Of a stretch of DNA of 64,000 nt, positions 36,901 through 48,390 are shown piece by piece. Below the pieces are notes generated by a model that saw nothing but the letters and a program-made list of their open reading frames with translations, was not told where the DNA came from and searched no databases. Made by a program: the position numbers and the translations under genes. The DNA comes from Gnetum montanum (Eukaryota > Streptophyta > Gnetopsida > Gnetales > Gnetaceae), in NCBI GenBank assembly GCA_015680685.1, contig MNCI01007588.1, positions 290,075 through 354,074 on the forward strand. The letters are read 5' to 3'. How positions within the stretch are numbered: position 1 is the first letter of the stretch; every line of letters begins with the position of its first letter.

Positions 36901-37999
36901 CATTAACCTAGACACCATCAAACCCTCATCGGAAGCAACGGTCATGCCACGCAACATTTATGAAGAAATGCTTAAATGTGCGTTACGTTCGACCCGCTCC
37001 CTATGGGAATGTCAGAATGCCAATGAAGACCTCTGGAAGAAGCTGCAGAGAGCAGAGAAGGAAAGGATGTCTCTGACGAGAGAGGTTGGAGACTTAAGGT
37101 CAGAATGTGAATTCCTGCAAGCTTGAGGAACGGGTGAAAAGGACTGGCAGATAGCTGTCATTGACTACGCTCGCTACTGGACCGTAGTCAGAAATAGTGT
37201 ACAAACTAGTCGTGAATTAGTCGAGCAAAGGATGCAGATGGAGCTCCTGGCCCAGAAGAATCAAGATTGGAAGGACTTTTGTGCAAGTGTCCAAGAGTGG
37301 GGATAGACGTAGAAAGATCACAAGCATCTGTATAAGCGAGAAACTATCGCTTATCGTCAGCATTATCAAGATTTTGTTGTTGAAGCTCAATCCTTGAAAT
37401 TGTTCCTCGATGTCATTGGTGCGTCTGAGGCCTTCGAGAAGTTCCGGGAGTAGGTGATGGTGAGCGCGTCCCCGGAAAGAGAAATTACTCTTCCTAGGGG
37501 AGAGACCATAGTCCCTACCTTCTTCCCCGAACCACCCCGGTGGACTAGTGTGGAGAAGGGGAAGGTTAAGGCTGGAACTAAGTTGGGGAACGGGGTTTGG
37601 TCTGAGTTGACCGAAGATGAGATTATGCAATGTCTGTGGGTAGGCTTAGATCAACTCCCCTTTGCTGCTGATGCAGGGCCATCGCGAGTAAGTTTTAGTG
37701 TTGTTGAATTTGAATTTTCTGAATTTTCCTATCATGGCTTTTGCTGATATACTTGTTGTATGTAGCTACAAGAAATGAACGAAGAAGGTGAACAAGATGA
37801 GTCGTACGTTTAGGGAGGAGAGCGTAATGACGTAGATCGTCACCTTGGGAAGCAAGTTTTAGTGGAAGAACCCTGTGAAGATGACATTCCTCATGGGGGA
37901 ATACTTCCTAAAAGGGACGGCCCGTATGAAGACGATTTGCTAGGCTTGGAAGCAGAGTTAAGGGATACGGGAGACAGTGGTGCTAGAGGGGATGTGTAA
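33960..37999 (+). pseudogene. antisense eight-exon gene inside Tat2 (FCP1/NIF-like, transposon-associated and coiled-coil parts)
   Basis: Exons by GT-AG and phase: 33960-34078, 34373-34822, 34911-35185, 35276-36312, 36406-36591, 36660-36790, 36870-37687, 37766-37999; about 3250 coding bases. Six introns are 68-93 bases, the first 294. Donors include CAG|GTAAGT and CCTG|GTAAGG. Exon 1 is basic. Exons 2-3 resemble the FCP1/NIF HAD fold: SILIILDIVGVL (the second motif-I Asp is Val), then QEFLQFLLHNYSIIVWSH. Exon 4 resembles plant transposon-associated proteins (FFTIEQARIMREVIEEGTQF). Exon 7 is coiled coil (WKKLQRAEKERMSLTREVGD); exon 8 is acidic. Eight stops occur, each one C-to-T step from CAG or CGA, with frameshifts in exons 4 (near 35740) and 6 (near 36690). 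A captured host gene or an element-encoded extra ORF are both possible. The gene structure is well supported; the FCP1 match is tentative. Confidence 0.75.
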
Positions 38000-38680
38000 T
38001 TATGATTACGCACGATCTTATTTATGAGATGGAACAAAGACAATATGAATTTTGACACGATTAATCATGAAATTTTCTCTATGGTTTTTAATTTTATGTT
38101 TTTATTTATACAAAGTGTAAATAGAATTATTGAGGGTTTTGGGTAGGTGGCGTTATTGTGACCGTTGAATGGAGTTGCTAGTTTAAGGCTATTGCAGGCC
38201 ATTACATAGTGTTTGCGTAAAATATAGATGAATTTGCTAGTTTGAGGCTTTCCCAGGCCATTAAGTGGTTTTTGCGTAAAGATAGAAATTGGATATTTTA
38301 GTTTAGGGCCATTTCGGGCCTTCGCTAGTTTTAGGCCGTTGCGGGCCTTTACCAGTTTTAGGCCGTTGCGGGCCATTTGCGTATGTCGGAGAGTGCAATT
38401 GATATAAGTGTAAATATTTGCGTAATTGTATTAATGTAACTAATAGGAGTTAAGAAGCATAAATTTTATAAACTAGGAAATGTAAATGGCGTAATTGATA
38501 GAAGACATAAATATATGTATACTAAACAAAACTGATAAGCGTAAATGGCAAAACTAGTGAAAGTGTAAAGATGTGCGTAAATATCACGCAGGTCAATTGC
38601 TAGCCCGTAATTGTTTTGTGATAGCTTTTATGTTGAGTGGTGCATAAGGGCGAGGAAATCTATGACCTGAATCCTTCACA
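38000..38680. repeat. Tat2 segment between antisense gene and protease, with five repeat units
   Basis: At about 38177, 38234, 38298, 38324 and 38349 occur units like GCTAGTTTTAGGCCGTTGCG followed by GGCC. The motif resembles the 29.5 kb array (CTAGTTTTACGTCGTAGCGG). The rest is AT-rich and non-coding; GCGTAAATAT-type words recur. The protease frame ends in a stop at about 38595. Confidence 0.8.
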
Positions 38681-39432
38681 TCATCTTCCTCTCCCTAAAA
38701 TGGTAGGTCAGCCAAGGCTAGGCTGTCATTAGTCTTTTCAACTTGTTCGGGAATTTGGACATGGGTTTGATCTTCGGGCATTTCGATTTCTGAACCCCGT
38801 TCTTCCTCGATGTTATTGATGGTTCTAGGATTTATTTCATCACCATGTATCACTACCTCTTCCCTTGCATAAGGTAGGTGTATCTCTTGGTGTATCGGTG
38901 ATGAAACTGCCCCCAGTTGGGCTAGCCAGGACCTCCCTAGAATCAGGTTGAAGCCGAGCATCTCCTCGACGACGATAAATGTGGCGTTTGTTGGGAACTA
39001 GTCTCCTACCACAAAATTGATATGTACCATCCCTTTGACTTGAACTCATGTCCCGTTGAACGACCTTAGGCACGATGTCGTCGTAGGATTGATATGGTTG
39101 ACCAGGCCTAGCTTATCCACTATAGGATAAGGGATGACATTCGTAGCCGCACCATCGTCAACGTGCACCCTCTGGATCCGATGTTGACCAACCCGGATGG
39201 TGATGAACATGGGTTCTATTGTCACTCGACCTTTCTTAGGAGCATCTTTGATGGATTCATCATGAAAGCTCAACAGGTTAGGTTTAGGTCGCTCAACAGT
39301 GGGGGGAAACATGACAGCATGTATCGCTTCCTCTTCCACTGGTAAGCTTTCATCCACAGGTATGGATGTCAGCATATGGACCATAGCCTCACGGTGCTTT
39401 TGAGATATCATAAGTAAGTCATAGAGGCTCAA
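38681..39432 (-). pseudogene. Tat2 protease
   Basis: Aspartic protease. The active site is VDDGAATNVIPYPIVDKLGL (about 39120-39180), with Asp present. The second half is at 38695-38961 in a shifted frame (MLGFNLILGRSWLAQLGAVS, then HLPYAREEVVIHGDE), the usual end of Tat protease. A stop follows LADLPF. The minus-strand GAT|GTGAAG at 38679 is a candidate splice donor in phase with the acceptor before RT. Confidence 0.82.
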
Positions 39433-42124
39433 TGTTGTGTTCTTCTATTTTAGAGCCTGCTTGACTTGTGTAAATGCGTTGAGGAGGTTCCGCTCTTAGC
39501 TGGGTTGCTTGTCCCCTCTTTCTTCTTCCATTCACCCTAAGAGACGAATTTCCCGAGGCGGAATAGCATCGGTCAGAGGGTTGTATTTCTTTCTGCCGAG
39601 GGGAGGTGGCTATGTTTCTGTACCTTTGTCTTGCCCAGGAGGTGCAGGAGAAGGTACAGAAGCTAGGGGCATGGGCTTAGCAAACCCTAGCGTAGAGCGG
39701 TCTTTGGTTACGTTACTTGGCGCAGATCCTTCCCTTTTTTGATTGGATGGAGGTTGATGGTTTTGGTTAAAAACTCACCCCTGCATAAAAGGGGCAGCTG
39801 GTGGTTTTTGTGCCCTAAGGATAAAAGGTGCCTTAGGAGTAGGCGTGGGCATGGCCGTGGCTTTATTGTTAATGTGAGACTGAGTTATAGTTTGAGAGGG
39901 CATCCGAATAACAAAGGGTGGCCTCGAGGTGCTGCCAACTACCGGTGAAGAACTCGCCCCCTGGGGTGAACTGATGGGTACATGTAACACAAAGGGTTGC
40001 TTAGGCAGTACCTTCCCCTCACTGTCCGTACTTACCATGTTGATGGTGTACGTTGCATTATTTACATTTAACAGCTCTTTGTACACATGCATCGCCTGGC
40101 TTTTGGGACGTGTTGGACTACTGCTGTCTAATGTCAAAGAACCATTGTCAATCATGTGTTGAATATCGTCCTTCAACGCCCAGCAGTAATCGGTGTCGTG
40201 ACCACACAACTGGTGGTAGTCACAAAAATGATCCAGCCTGAAAGACTTAGGGACTGGCGGTTCATTGGGTAGAGCTAAAGAAGGGTTCTTCAGCAATTCA
40301 TAATGACACCTGTGACACTCCAGAGCTTCTTCGGATATCTTTTTATTTTGAATATATCCTGCTCCTAATAATTGTTTCAGCAGTTCTGAATGCTTTATAG
40401 GCAGGGCTGTATATTTTGAACGATATTTACACCTGAAGTTTGGTTTTGACTGTGAGGGCAAGCGCTGTGGGTGCCTTCTTATTATTATTCTTTTTGGCAC
40501 CCTCGGCCAACGCAGCTACTATCGTCGTCGTTGTTTTACCTTTTTATTTACCCTTACTGTTGGTGTTCTTATAGGCCACATACGCTGGGTCTTTGCTAGC
40601 CTCCGTAGCATCTTGGATGCTCTTAGTTTGCACGAAGGCTTGACTCAGGGAGCGAGGGGCAAGGTAGTATAGTTTAGACTTGATGAAGTCATTAACTGCT
40701 CCTTTGAAAATAACTAACAGATGGGCTTTCACGATAGGCTCACGGATTTCATTCAGAGTAGTGCTCCATCGCTGTATAAACTTCTGGACTGGCTCGAGCG
40801 GGTCTAACATGACTTCCAGCTTTAAATTGTATTTAAAACGATTCACAAATTGTGTTAGAAGCTCTTCCAAGGTTGAGATGGAAGACCGAGGGAGTGCTCG
40901 ATACTAGTCCAAGGCCTTACCTACCAGAGACATTGCAAAGACACAGATAATCGTATGGGGCCATTGTTGTAGTAGCAAGGATTCAGACCTAAAGGTAACG
41001 AGATGAGCATTAGGATCACCTTCCCCATTGTATTTAGTAAAATGGGGCAAAGACATCCCTGGAGGCAACGATAGCATGGGGACTACTAGGCTGATGGGGT
41101 CATCATGGTAGAAATCCATGACCTGTATTGTATTAGAGCCAGCAGCTTTAAGACGCTTAACTTCCTCGGTGAGGGTCTGAATAAGCAAAAAAGCTTGATC
41201 CAGACCTGTTGATGATGAAGTTGGCGCTGGAGGAGCAGGGGGTTGGGCTGGAAGAGTAGTACCGGGAAATGGAAAGGGAGTGATAGCTTGGCTGACAGAC
41301 GGCGTGACGGGGACTGTCCCCGCAGATGGAGTTGCCTGTGAAACCCACCACCCGACAGGCTGTGCGAAAAAATTGGCCATCGCTGGATGTGTAGGATGGA
41401 AGATGTAAGGATGTTGTGCAGTTACCTGCAGGACATGTGTGATAGATGCAGGCAAGGGTTGCACACCATAGAATGCAGATTGATTGTGTTGTGCAACACG
41501 CATGATCCACTGACCAGCTGTAGATTGTTGAATAGATCACTGCGATTGAATTGTGGTTGCGATCTGTTGCCTTGCAATGGGATGCGACGATAAGGTTTGC
41601 ATCAGATTTTGCACCGGGTGAGTTATAGGTGTGGTATGGACCTACACTTGGGGAATGAAATGGGGGGTAGTAGACGCAGGTATCACTGACAGAATCGTGA
41701 TTACACGTGGTGAGGGGGTTACTCCCATGTTATTTTGAGGTGGCATTTGTACCTGCAAGACCGAGGATTGCATGGTGGCCTGCGGGATGATGGGAATATG
41801 CGTTTGGGTGGTCATGATTGATTTGAGATGGGTAGCTTCTCCGGTGAGAGGATGAAATAGGGGATTCACATATGTATGGGGGCTGAGGGTATGGTATGAA
41901 TCCACATGTTCAGACTGAGCTGCAAATTCATCTTCCTCCTCCTCCTTGTTTTGAGGCTCTAGAGTAAACTGTGTAATCTGATTCTTAGCCATAACCAGTT
42001 GGGACAGGAGTTCATGATAATGATCGGTAAGGGGGATGAAGTCATATGCAGTAGGGGTGAGTCTTGAACCCCTTTGTAGATCAGCTCATAATTTCGTTTT
42101 GCCTCCATCTCGGCTCGGCTAAGG
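39433..42124 (-). pseudogene. Tat2 gag
   Basis: Same architecture as Tat1 gag. The Pro/Gln-rich N-terminal part is at 41157-41992; QVMDFYHDDPISLVVPMLSL, then KYNGEGDPNAHLVTFRSE; the core is at 40544-40870 (MEELLTQFVNRFKYNLKLEV). The knuckle-like motif RLDHFCDYHQLCGHDTDYCW lies in 39775-40500, followed by a Pro/Ser-rich tail. Frames change near 40540, 40890, 41500 and 41640, and there are TAG stops. The start codon and leader are lost at the join at 42125. Confidence 0.85.
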
Positions 42125-42125
42125 N
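42125..42125. other. single-n assembly join replacing Tat2 leader and LTR start
   Basis: Comparison with Tat1 and the Tat2 3' LTR shows that the gag N-terminus, leader, primer site and 331 bases of the LTR are missing here. Confidence 0.9.
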
Positions 42126-43424
42126 CTGAAAGCTGAATATATTGCATACAATGTTCCAACGGTAGACTTCACTTATCTTTGTGCGAAGCATACACGAAAC
42201 AACAAGAAAACTGTTTAAAAGGGAGAACAGAATGAAGGTTGATCTACCTCGTAAGCCAAAAGTGGAATGTAAGGAAGGTCAAGCCTGGATGTCTATCAAT
42301 CAACTGTTTCTAATCAATAAACCTTGCCAATCGTACCAGATGATCTCTCGATCTCTGATTTTCTCCTTTTGCCCTCGTTAATCTTTGCTTAAAGCTGCTA
42401 ATGATCGCCAATGAAGAGGATAATGTTTTCGCCAAGAAGACTGATCGCTCCCATTGCCAATGCTCAAACAATGCCTTATGTCCTTTGAAAGAAGAAAATC
42501 CCTCCCTCCCCTTTTTTTTCTTCATCAACTGGGGTATTTATAAGTTCAGCATCATATGGGAAGGCACGGTCTTGATGACACGTGTCTCGAACTTTCAAAA
42601 CACCGTTGACTTGACAATTTTTATGTTAAAGCTGGTCATGCCATATTACGTCTTGGGGGCGAGGTGCGCTGTAAACCACTCTTGCTGAAACCACCTCATG
42701 ATTACGCTGCGATACGCTGATGAGCATATTGTCATGCATGGATAACAAGTGCATGTCTAGTACTGCCTTAGCTAACTTTATACTACATTATGCTCGTTTA
42801 CGCTGCGTAGCGTAGCAGAACGTAATGTGATGAATTCCACATGTGTTACACTTATTTATGCTGCAGAGCATAATAGAATGTAAAAGTGGTTAACTCAAGT
42901 CGTTTTTGCGCTTATTTACACCGCAAAGCGTAATAGAGTGTAAAATGGTCAACTTTTCAGTGCGTTACGCTTACTTACGGTGCGTAGCGTAATAAAGCGT
43001 AAAGCGACCAATCTGCCATGCTTCTTTTGACGTTGACTTTGATTTCTTCAAGGCTCATTACGCTGCTTTGCGTAATGGAGCGTGAATACAGTCCTAATCA
43101 AAAGACTTGGTGGAATATGCGACAAGTCGTAGACCGCTGGTTAAACCTTAAACTTGTCATATTTGTAGAAGTTCCAAATTTTTGCTGGCTTCATTGCTAC
43201 AGTAAGCTACCTTCGTTACATCGCGCAGAATTACGCTGAGCGACATGACGCTACATTGCATAATGTAGTGTAAGAAGCAACAAAGTTAGAATTTTTTAAG
43301 AAATTTGGAGACTTGATGTTGCACGCCCTTTCGCGTTGTTTTGCCTTCTGGATTTTTGCTGCGAGCTTTTGCCTGAATTGTGAATCTTCGTCTTAGGCCG
43401 ATCCACAATTTCCATGGTGTTTCA
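42126..43424 (-). repeat. Tat2 5' LTR (incomplete at the assembly join)
   Basis: Aligns with 27057-28355 to the same outer end (TGAAACACC, minus). The missing 331 bases would bring it to 1629, the 3' LTR length. The CGTAC duplication follows at 43425-43429. Confidence 0.93.
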
Positions 43425-43930
43425 CGTACTATCCCAATGGAGCCTACCCATAGCCACAGGAGTAATATCATCAATAGTGGAAACTATCACAATTATGGGC
43501 CATGCTACCACCATGCCAACAATACCCATATCAGTAACCAAATCCATATGGATACTATGTGCAATGTCTAATCTCTCCAAGAAATGTAGCCATTCAAGCT
43601 TCACAACATTATCCAACTATATACCATACACTGACATCACCAAGAATAGACTAGAACTCATACATGCATCCATAAGTAGCTAGTTCCTCAAATCAACATC
43701 TCAATCCCTTCACTAGTGCCACCTCCTGTAATGTAGGGGGAATTGCCATCTAACCCACAACATAAAAGTGCAACTAAGGTAATGAACATGCAAGAGGAAG
43801 TGATCACACACAAACAATAATCTAGGAAATGATTGTTCTTTCAAACAAGTCCAGAAAAGGTTTGAATGATGGGGATTACATGTACTCCTTTTCCATTCAT
43901 ATCCAATCCTCCTAAAAGTCACAAGCTTCC
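43425..43930 (+). pseudogene. H2 gag, third fragment
   Basis: Continues the Tyr/Pro/His-rich gag tail, matching H3 14370-14470 (ATGCCACCACCA and ACCAAATTCATATGG blocks). Decayed. Ends at CTTCC (43926-43930), the target site of the solo LTR. Confidence 0.7.
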
Positions 43931-45843
43931 TGTTGGCGACCATTTGGGAAGCGACCGCCAACGAGTGTCCTCGAATAGGATTTAGGTGCCTGCTGGTCTC
44001 TGGCAACACCAAGGCCCAGATACCTCCAAATAAACTCAGTAGTTAATGTGAGTATGTGTGTGTGCTGTTGCGGCGTGCGGTTGTGAGAAATGTAACGATT
44101 GCGTTGTGTGTAAACTACAAATGACTTACTTTAAAGAGATTCAGCCAACTTTGCCAAGTACTGTGAGTTGTTGAAAATTTCCTATTTTGTTCAACTGCCT
44201 AGTCTACGCGGTCCTTATAATACCTACTTGTAACAAATAAAATTTTGCAAAAACATTTGAGCACAACTCCGCAATCTACTCCTAATTTTCCCCAGAGAAA
44301 GAGATAGTTCCACAAGAAAACTAGAAATAGAGCAAGATTCGATGGAAATAAGCAGAAAAGAAAAGAAAGCAGATTTGTGTAGACCTCAAATATTTAAACA
44401 AGGTAAAATGACACGAGTAAACACTTCGCAATAAAGCTATCCCAAATTCAATATCTACGAATTGTTCAAACTTCCAAGGCTCAAACAAGCAATATCTTCA
44501 AGACAATCCTACTATGCTACCAAAAATTGCTGCGTAAACTACCACGTACGAGACTCCATTTTGACTAGATAATAGATGTCAACGATTGCATTCAAACAGA
44601 ACCTTTAAAAGACTTGACAATTTCTGATTGAAATACCACGGGAATTCACTTTAAAGATAAAAAGAAGCTATTCTGGTCCCATCAAAATACCAAAGATTTT
44701 CTGAACCCTCTCGACTACTGAATTGTTCAACGGCGTGACTACAAACAGAGGCTCTCTTACAACAATCCCAATAGCAGTTCCCACACGTTGCACAATAACG
44801 AAATTTACTACTAAAATGCTCTTAAGGCTTTTAAACACAAGCGCTTCTATGGCAAAATTTTAATAGAAATTTCTATCGGGCAACAAGAACAATAAGAGCA
44901 ATCTAAAAATCCCAAAATTACTTGCCAAGGATGATACTATCTAAACCACTAGCTAAACAATTTAAACAAAACAAAAAATGAAATACATAACTCACAGGAC
45001 CATGACAAAGAGGTTGAAATCTTTATTCTAGCAAGCCATCTTCCAAGAAATCTTCTTTACAAATCTTCCAAGACTCCAAGTGTGATGTGAGAAGTGATGA
45101 TCCCTCCTCCTTGACCCTTGAAGCCTTTTTATAGGGTTCCAAGGTAGGTAGGGAAGTTACAAAAATATCTTGGGTGGTTTAACCACCATAGAGATAAAAA
45201 AGCTACAATGGACAAGTGTCCTATTCAATTGCCAAGTGTCTTCCTTCAATTGCCAAGTGTCTTCATTCAGTTGCCAAGTGTTCACCATGGAGAGAAACAA
45301 GTTGCAGTTGACACGTGTCCCATGCAGTTGACAAGTGGCCTTTTTAATTGACAAGTGGCCCATTTTGGAGAAAGAAAAAGGTTGTAGTTGACAAGTGTCT
45401 TTTGTAGTGGTTACAAACATTTAGAAAATTAGTTGTAACTACCATAGGAGGTTATGACTTCTATAAGAAGTTATTATAATTATAAAAATACAAAAGTCAC
45501 TTATATATAAATATATATTATAGATTTATTAGGATCTATTGGGGAGTCATATCTTTGGCCTCTAACTTGATGAAATTAATCCATATTCCAGACCACGTGT
45601 GATCTTCATACTTGGTCAAAATGTTGTTAAAAATATTAAATGCTTCCCCGGTCTGCACCATCTCTGTCTGGCCATGTGCCGAATGACATTACATCTTTTT
45701 CTGAGCATTTTGCAATCTTTCCAGTAACTCCATGATCATCTCCATCTTTGCAGCATCAGCACAAGATTTAATTGAAATCCTAATAATCTTCGCCTGGAAC
45801 ATAATCCCCGCCTGTTCCATGAAATGGCCAAAATGTGCCAACA
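43931..45843 (-). repeat. solo LTR (family E), 1.9 kb
   Basis: From TGTTGGCGACC to TGTGCCAACA, flanked by CTTCC at 43926-43930 and 45844-45848. The ends form a short imperfect inverted repeat. A TATA box TATAAAAAGG on the minus strand (45123-45133) sets orientation; upstream of it, 45205-45400 holds about seven CAAGTGTC/CAATTGCCAAGTG-type words. A short ORF (about 45829 to 45530, minus; MEQAGIMFQAKIIRI, one stop) sits in its first 300 bases. No internal gag or pol, so a solo LTR is the simplest reading. Confidence 0.75.
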
Positions 45844-45848
45844 CTTCC

Positions 45849-46850
45849 TATATCAACTAATGTAAACATCACAACCATCATGCTAATGCAAACCATCACT
45901 CACTAGATTAAGGTAGGACCACTTCCAAAAAACAAATAGATCCAAGAAGTCTCTTTGTGTACCTACAAGTAGCAGGGCACAAACCATGCAAGCCCATACT
46001 TAATTCTAGGTCAAGAGTAAACCTGATATCACAAGACATGTATCAAGCCTAGAATCTACCACTGTTGAAGAAGATCAATATCTAGTTAGAGCTTCTAGAC
46101 TAGTTGATCATAGTTTTACTAGGACAAGTGGATGATGTAATCATCACCATGAGTGGCTGGTCCTACCCTATAGAATTTTTGGATATTCATGTAGGTAAGA
46201 ATAAGGGAGAGTTCCCAATCATAATGTGAAGGACTTGGCTTAGCACCATTGATGCAAAGCCTGGTATTTGAGACTTGTCCTTGGAAATCTCTAAGGAAGA
46301 TGAAGCTGCTATCATCCAAAGACAAAGAGTTCCATGCATCACATACAATGATAATAGGTGCAAATTCATGTAGAGAATATGGGTAGCTCAATGAAAAAAT
46401 ATCAAAGCATGCAAGAATTATATAGAGGAAATGTGTATGCAAAAATTCATGTATGCAGCAGCCACTCAACATGAAAGCACCTAGTGGTTGGTCACATATG
46501 AATAAGTAGAATCCAACAAACACATGGAACCAACAAATTAGACTACAAGTGCCTATATAGAAGACACTGACAAGTTGGAATAGTTAAGGAAAAGGCACAC
46601 CTACCCACGTATGAATTAGGAAGAAGAAATAGATTGGGGATAGTTAGAGATCCTAGGCACTATAAAGCCAGAACTATTAGAACTAAAAGCCCTATAGATA
46701 GCACTAGAATATGCTTTCCTAAATAATAAGAAGTTGGTAATAATAAATGTTAACTTGAATGAACATCAAAAGAAGTTACTAGAATTTGTCAATAAGTGGC
46801 CCATAGCATTTGTGTGGTCTTACAATGAGATCATGGGAATTGATCTGAGA
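45849..46850 (+). pseudogene. H2 protease and linker
   Basis: From 45987 the text CKPIL then SRVNLISQDMYQA aligns with the H3 protease active site, but the catalytic Asp position is Asn (AAT for GAT). Further text (ITMSGWSYPIEFLDIHVGKN) matches the flap region. The linker near 46530-46735 parallels the open stretch of H3 (MEPTN...AYIEDTDKLE, then LELKAL and LEYAFLNNKKL). Confidence 0.7.
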
Positions 46851-47660
46851 ATTTGTTAACATCAAATATATACCAATCTCAGAGTCAAACCATGATGCCA
46901 ACTCTAAAGAAGGCTCAATTCCAAACTAAACTAGTCAAGAAGGAGCTAAAAAAGCTATTAAAGGTAAGATTCATCTATCCTATCATAGATAGTGAATGGG
47001 TTAGTCCTTTAATAATCAATCCAAAGAAGAGAGACAAGTGGCAAGTATGCATCAATTTCCGATTGTTGAATGTTGCTACATTAAAGGATCACTTCCCTTT
47101 TCCATTTGTTGACTAGGTCTTGGATACTATCGTAGGACATGAGTACTACAATTTTTTGGATGGATATAGTGATAAAATCAAATCCGCATTGCATTTGAGG
47201 ACCAAGAGAAAATAATGTTCACTAGTTCATGGGAAACATTTGTCTACAAGTAAATGTCATTTGTTCTTTACAATGTGCCTACTACATTCTAGAGACTAGT
47301 GCTTAGTATCTTTCAAAAGTAAATTGAAAATGACATTGAAGTTTTCATGGATGATTTTTCCACATACGAGGTAGGTTTTAAGTAAGAAATAGACTGATTA
47401 TAGCAGGTATTGAAGCGATGTGTAGAAACAAACCTCAAGCTCAATTGGCAGAAACGCCACCTCATGGTCCAAGATGGGATTGTATTGGGACATAAAGTCT
47501 CTTAAAAAGGAGTAGAAGTAGATCATAAGAAGATACGAGTTATACAAAACATCACTCAAAGGCCACAGACAATGAAAGATGTTAGATCATTCTTAGGCCA
47601 TATGGGGTACTATCGAAGATTCATAGAGAATTCCTCCAAGCTTGCAAAATCATTAGTGAA
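46851..47660 (+). pseudogene. H2 reverse transcriptase
   Basis: The open stretch 46853-47116 has VRFIYPIIDSEWVSPLIINP, then RLLNVATLKDHFPFPFVD. The catalytic loop VFMDDFSTYE is at 47341-47370, with both Asp. Later text SFLGHMGYYRRFIENSSKL marks the thumb. Several frameshifts. Confidence 0.8.
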
Positions 47661-48390
47661 ACTTATGAATAAGGATGCACCCTTCAAATTGACAAAGTGT
47701 TATGAAAAGACATTTGAAACTCTAAAATAGAAACTAATTGAAACACCAATCCTTCAAGCTCCAGATTGATCTATGCCTTTTCATATTATGATAGATGCCT
47801 TTAACTACACACTTGATGCAATACTGACACAACTAGATGATCAAAAGAGACCCTACTACATACATTGTGCTAGCAGAATAATCACCAGAGCACAACTAAA
47901 CTACACCACAACAAAAAAGGAGCTCATGGCCATGGTGTATGTACATGAAAAGTTCAACATTTTATGCTCAAGTATCATATTTATGTCCATATCGATCACA
48001 GTGCCATCCTTTTCTCATAAACAAGCCAATAGTTAGTCCCAAAGTGATCAAATAACTTATGATTTTGCAAGAATTCAATATTACAATGATTGACAAAAAG
48101 GGCATGGAAAACGTTGTAGCTAATCATTTGCCAAGGTTAAGATGGGATTCCCAAGATCATATAGAACCAATATCTAACCAATTCCCTAATGAGAATCTAT
48201 TGACAAAGATAGTGATGGCTGTAGACTTAACAAGGAAGTCATGGATAGATGAATATATGACTTATTTAACAACACAGGAGCTTCTTGTTGAGTGGAACAA
48301 GAAGAAAAAAGAACAATTCCTTCACAAAGTAAAGAGATACATGAACATAAATGGAAATCTGTACAAGATCTATGTAGATGGATTAGTTTG
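47661..48390 (+). pseudogene. H2 RNase H and connector
   Basis: 47773-48036 is open: MPFHIMIDAFNYTLDAILTQ, then ITRAQLNYTTTKKELMAMVY, the gypsy RT-linked RNase H. The second open stretch, 48059-48391, is the RNase H-integrase connector (MIDKKGMENVVANHLPRL). No second RNase H is seen, unlike Tat2. Confidence 0.8.

Larger units (their letters stand above)
26727..43424 (-). mobile_element. Tat2: 16.7 kb Ty3/gypsy Tat-lineage element with an antisense spliced gene
   Basis: Minus-strand order is 5' LTR (right), gag, zinc motif, protease, 5 kb insert carrying an antisense gene, RT, RNase H, second RNase H, integrase, tandem repeats, polypurine tract, 3' LTR (left). Exact CGTAC duplications flank it. 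The second RNase H is the hallmark of the Tat lineage. Over about 265 aligned bases the LTRs differ at about 13 sites, mostly transitions, fewer than in the copia. The 5' leader is missing at the single n at 42125. Confidence 0.93.
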
